Assembly: GCF_023369855.1 (NCBI RefSeq)
Contig: NZ_JAMBPP010000011.1
Location: 1-64,000, forward strand
DNA length: 64,000 nt
Reading direction: 5' to 3'
From: Actinotalea alkalitolerans
Lineage (GTDB): Bacteria; Actinomycetota; Actinomycetes; Actinomycetales; Cellulomonadaceae
A program made the translations under genes and the position numbers. The notes beneath the pieces were generated by a model. That model ran no database searches and was not told the origin of the DNA. It saw only the letters and a list, made by a program, of their open reading frames with translations. This document shows, piece after piece, positions 61,132 through 64,000 of this stretch. Position 1 is the stretch's first letter. Every line of letters starts with the position of its first letter.

Positions 61132-62288
61132 CGCTGGGCTCCTGCTCCGGGGACGGCACCGCTCTCGCCGGTACGGATGGGATGGATGAACCGCTTGCGC
61201 CTGGGGACGGTGTCCCGCTCGCGCAGGATCAGCCGCTGGATGATCGTCAGGACCACGATGATCGCGAAGAGCACGAACGCGATCGCGGCGCCGCGGCCCC
61301 ACTGCTGCTGCTCGAAGGACGACTGGTAGGAGAGGTAGGCGGGAGTGAGCGTCGTCTTCGCGGGTCCGCCCTGCGTGCCGGTGTAGATCTGGTCGAAGAC
61401 CTGCCAGCACCCGATCAGCCCCAGGGTGATGACCGTGAACAGCGTGGGACGGAGCATCGGGACGGTGACGTACCAGAAGCGCTGCCAGGCAGAGGTCCCG
61501 TCCATGAGGGCAGCCTCCTCGACGTCACCGGAGATCTGCTGCAAGGCGGCGATGAACAGCAGCATGAACGTCCCGGACGTCGTGAACACGGCCATGATGA
61601 TGAACACGCTCATGGCCACGCTCGGGCCGCTGATCCAGGACCACCAGGTGATCCCCAGGAAGCCGTTGCCGGTCAGCGCGGCCGGGCCGCTCTGCACGCC
61701 CAGCGCACCGAGGAGCACGTGCACCACGCCGCGCGCGTCCGCGAACCAGTTCGGTCCGGTGATGCTCAGGTAGCTCAGGCCCTTGTTGACGGCGCCCGAG
61801 GCGGAGAAGAGGAAGAGGAAGAGGACGGTGATCGCCACCGAGCTCGTGACGGACGGGAAGTAGAACGCGGTGCGGAACGCGCCACGACCCCGCAGCACCT
61901 TCCGGTTCACCATGACGGCGAGGAACAGCGAGAGCGCCGTCTGGAGCGGCACGACGAGGAACACGTACCAGGCGTTGTTGCGGACGGCGGTGCCGAAGTC
62001 CTGGGTGGCCAGACCGCCGTCGGCGAGGAGTCGGCTGTAGTTCTCACCGCCGACGAACCCGACGGTCGAGGACAGCGGGCTCCCGCGACCGGTCCAGTCC
62101 GAGACGCTCACCCATGCCGCCATCAGGACGGGCACCACCAGGAAGAGCCCGAGGATCACGATCATGGGGGAGATGAAGAGCCACCCGGCCGCCGCCTCGC
62201 GGCCCCGGACACCGGAGCGACGAGACGGCGACCGCCGTGGGCTGCGGGCAGACGCGCTGGTCGCCTCCGCACTGCGTGTCGTGGACAT
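61128..62288 (-). CDS. Carbohydrate ABC transporter permease (MalF type)
   Basis: This 386-residue protein has a basic N-terminal tail (about 1-33) and six or seven helices. The EAA loop is EEAALMDGTSAWQRFWYVTVPMLRPT (about 275-300). It pairs with the downstream permease to form the channel. The ATG shares a base with the stop of the binding-protein gene. The periplasmic loop between helix 3 and helix 4 is longer than in most (FADARGVVHVLLGALGVQSG), which may suit a specific binding protein. The substrate is unknown. Confidence 0.92.
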   Translation of the reverse strand: MSTTRSAEATSASARSPRRSPSRRSGVRGREAAAGWLFISPMIVILGLFLVVPVLMAAWVSVSDWTGRGSPLSSTVGFVGGENYSRLLADGGLATQDFGTAVRNNAWYVFLVVPLQTALSLFLAVMVNRKVLRGRGAFRTAFYFPSVTSSVAITVLFLFLFSASGAVNKGLSYLSITGPNWFADARGVVHVLLGALGVQSGPAALTGNGFLGITWWSWISGPSVAMSVFIIMAVFTTSGTFMLLFIAALQQISGDVEEAALMDGTSAWQRFWYVTVPMLRPTLFTVITLGLIGCWQVFDQIYTGTQGGPAKTTLTPAYLSYQSSFEQQQWGRGAAIAFVLFAIIVVLTIIQRLILRERDTVPRRKRFIHPIRTGESGAVPGAGAQR

Positions 62289-63559
62289 CAGCCTGCGGAG
62301 TCCAGCACGGCCTGCATGTTGGTCTGGACGGACTGCAGCATCGCCTCGACGTCAGCGGTGCGCAGGCCCTCGATCTGGCCGTTGAAGTCGGCGATGACGT
62401 CCGAGGCGCCCTGCACGGTCGGCATCCCGACGGCGAACTCGGCGCTGTCGAGGAACGCGGCCTGCTCCGGGAAGGTGCTGCGGAAGTCGTCACCCGCGGA
62501 CTCGACCGAGGGCATGACACCGAACGCCTCGGCGAACTCCGCCTGCTGCTCGGTCGCCGTCAGGAACTCGACCAGGTCGATCGCGGCCTCCTGGTTCGAG
62601 CTGTCGGCGGCGATCCCCCAGCAGTTGGTGAACTGCAGGGTGCCCTGACCGGCGGGACCGGCGGGCAACGGCGCCACGAGGTAGCTGACGTCCGGGAAGT
62701 CGTTGCGCAGGGCACCGGTGATCCAGTTGCCCTCGATGGTCATCGCGGCGCGCCCGCTGCCGAACGCCTCCCCGCCCCACCCGGTGTCGATGTCGGACGG
62801 GAAGGCCGCGATGCCGTCGGTGAGCATGCTCTGGACGAAGGTCAGGGCCTCGATGTTCTCGGGACTGTCCGCGATGGCCTCGGTGCCGTCCTCGCTGACC
62901 AGTCCGCCTCCGGCCTGGGCCATGAAGGTCCCGACGCGCTGGTACTCGGGCCCGAACGCGAGCCCGACCTGATCGCCGGTGGTGAGCGCCTCAGCCGCTG
63001 ACCGCAGGCTGTCCCAGTCGGTGGGGACGTCGGCCTCGGTGAGACCTGCCTCGGTCCAGGCGTCCTCGTTGATCACGAGGGCGAGGGTCGAGAAGTCCTT
63101 CGGCGCGCAGTAGAACTCACCGTCGACGGTGAAGTTCTCCTGCAGGGACGGGTAGAAGTCGTCTGCCGAGGCGAGCTCGGACGCGTACGGGTGCAGCGAC
63201 CCGTTGGCCACCCAGCCGGCGAGCTGGTCGGTGCTGGCGTAGAAGACGTCGGGCGGGCTGGCGGCCGCGAAGCCCTGGGCGAGCTCCTGGTTGAGGTCCG
63301 AGGCCACGTTGACGCTCGCGGCGATCCCGGACTGCTCGGACCAGGCGGCGACGGCGGCGTTGACGGCGTCCGTCTCGGCGTCGCCGCTCGAGCCGATGAG
63401 CAGCGTCAGTGAGGCCCCGGTGCCGTCCCCGGTGCCGGGCTCAGCCGTCCCCGCGGGTTCGTCGTCGTCGAAGCTCGAGCCTCCGCCGCAGGCGGTCAGG
63501 GCGAGGGCGCCGCCTGCGATCAGGGCGGTGAGGGTGGTGCTGCGTGCGGTGCGACGCAT
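62288..63559 (-). CDS. Extracellular sugar-binding lipoprotein
   Basis: This 423-residue solute-binding protein starts with a lipoprotein signal, lipobox LTAC (Cys24), followed by a GGGSS/acidic linker. The main fold is SBP_bac_1, with NWITGALR, LNQELAQGFAAASPPDVFYASTDQLAGW and YKNCWGIA-like TNCWGIAADSSNQEAAIDLVEFLT. An AAGGAG RBS sits before ATG 63559. It captures a sugar outside the cell and passes it to the permeases downstream. The LacI-type gene upstream probably controls the operon. The substrate cannot be read from the sequence. Confidence 0.93.
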   Translation of the reverse strand: MRRTARSTTLTALIAGGALALTACGGGSSFDDDEPAGTAEPGTGDGTGASLTLLIGSSGDAETDAVNAAVAAWSEQSGIAASVNVASDLNQELAQGFAAASPPDVFYASTDQLAGWVANGSLHPYASELASADDFYPSLQENFTVDGEFYCAPKDFSTLALVINEDAWTEAGLTEADVPTDWDSLRSAAEALTTGDQVGLAFGPEYQRVGTFMAQAGGGLVSEDGTEAIADSPENIEALTFVQSMLTDGIAAFPSDIDTGWGGEAFGSGRAAMTIEGNWITGALRNDFPDVSYLVAPLPAGPAGQGTLQFTNCWGIAADSSNQEAAIDLVEFLTATEQQAEFAEAFGVMPSVESAGDDFRSTFPEQAAFLDSAEFAVGMPTVQGASDVIADFNGQIEGLRTADVEAMLQSVQTNMQAVLDSAG

Positions 63560-63621
63560 GGTGTCTCCTTCGTCGGTGAAGCGAGGGCGTTCGGTCGGTG
63601 GCGTTCGGGCGGTCGTGCGGG

Positions 63622-64000
63622 TCAGGCGGAGGGGGCCGAGGACTCTCGGACCACGAGGCTCGGGCTGAGCAGGACGTGGTGGTCGTTGCCACGGGCTGTG
63701 GTGGTCGAGGGGCCCTGGTGGCGTGCCGAGAGCTGCTCGAGCAGGAGGCTGAGGGACCGGCCGGCCGCCTCGGTGAGTGGCTGTGCGACGCTCGACAGCC
63801 CGACGGCGCGGGCGACGGGCGTGTCGTCGAAGCCGATGACGGCGGGCGACGGAAGGTCTGCGCGGCGGCCGGTCGGGCCGGCGACGGCGGCGGGTGACCG
63901 GGTCACGGCGAGCGCGCCGAGCGCGAGCGAGTCGCTCGCGCAGACGAAGGCGGTCGGCGAGACGTGGGCCAGCAGACGGTGCGCAGCCTGCGCGCCGTTG
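63622..64000 (-). CDS. LacI-family transcriptional regulator, C-terminal part
   Basis: The frame is open from base 64000 to a TGA at 63622, giving the last 125 residues. It carries the sugar-binding core: FVCASDSLALGALAV, then PAVIGFDDTPVARAVGLSSVAQPLTEAAGRSLSLLLEQL, which is the dimer/ligand side of LacI/GalR repressors. The N-terminal helix-turn-helix would lie beyond the right edge. Gene order (regulator, binding protein, permeases) suggests it represses the ABC importer until the sugar binds. The 62-bp gap before the binding-protein gene probably contains the operator; no clear palindrome was assigned. Confidence 0.9.
   Translation of the reverse strand, partial: NGAQAAHRLLAHVSPTAFVCASDSLALGALAVTRSPAAVAGPTGRRADLPSPAVIGFDDTPVARAVGLSSVAQPLTEAAGRSLSLLLEQLSARHQGPSTTTARGNDHHVLLSPSLVVRESSAPSA

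Overview
The window is a chromosomal segment from a high-GC actinobacterium, most likely a member of the Micrococcales related to Cellulomonas, Sanguibacter or Oerskovia. Codon third positions are almost all G or C. The gene set is typical of actinobacteria: ctaC/D/F, qcrCAB, SepH, Rv2175c-type HTH, DUF3159/3710/4193/5998 and GuaB1. Gene order from about 2 to 27 kb resembles the M. tuberculosis Rv2173-Rv2200 block (ctaC, ctaD, qcrB, qcrA, qcrC, ctaE, trpD, DEDD/GIY-YIG nuclease, fadD15, plsC, aroG, pknL, Rv2175c, idsA2). From about 29 to 54 kb it resembles the Streptomyces hrdB-parE-parC-dut-trkA-rumA region. The species is an inference; no rRNA or tRNA gene was seen.

Layout. 0-0.4 kb: the 5' end of an IS30-like transposase running off the left edge. 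0.4-1.9 kb: a TusA-like protein and a cysteine-desulfurase homologue that lacks the PLP lysine. 2.2-10.5 kb: the respiratory supercomplex genes, ctaC-ctaD-ctaF forward and ctaE-qcrC-qcrA-qcrB reverse, with sodA between them. 10.7-14.8 kb: degenerate receiver protein, trpD, an Lrp-type ligand domain, an exonuclease/GIY-YIG fusion and a small Cys-rich protein. 14.8-21.9 kb: long-chain acyl-CoA ligase, glucokinase, acyltransferase, PPi-dependent phosphofructokinase and class II DAHP synthase. 21.9-27.7 kb: PASTA kinase, LysM/transglycosylase protein, the Rv2175c-like regulator, a polyprenyl synthase and a lipoprotein. 27.8-41.3 kb: DUF4192, universal stress protein, principal sigma factor, parE, a tandem GNAT, a phosphoenolpyruvate synthase remnant, parC and a GNAT/acyl-CoA synthetase fusion. 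41.4-50.7 kb: DUF5998, phosphatase, tdk, sepH, an inositol monophosphatase family gene, DUF4193, DUF3093, dut, DUF3710, OB-fold, DUF3159 and two TrkA-type proteins. 50.8-57.7 kb: a KimA-like permease, an RNA methyltransferase, aconitase and a DUF1801 protein. 57.7-60.2 kb: a small unknown, NUDIX and GuaB1. 60.2-64 kb: a sugar ABC importer with a LacI-type regulator running off the right edge.

Functionally the window is mostly core housekeeping: aerobic respiration, upper glycolysis feeding aromatic biosynthesis, topology and transcription, division (SepH), nucleotide pools (tdk, dut, GuaB1), potassium transport and cell-wall signalling. Many operon junctions overlap by 1-4 bases (ATGA/GTGA), which indicates translational coupling. 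At least eight genes have a TANNNT hexamer 6-8 bases before the start codon and no ribosome binding site, which suggests leaderless transcripts. No CRISPR array, prophage or complete insertion sequence is present, and no intergenic gap exceeds 300 bases. The most unusual items are the desulfurase homologue with a dismantled PLP pocket beside an intact TusA-like protein, the phosphoenolpyruvate synthase remnant between GNAT and parC, the ECF-like promoter before the principal sigma gene, and the palindrome at the aconitase promoter.
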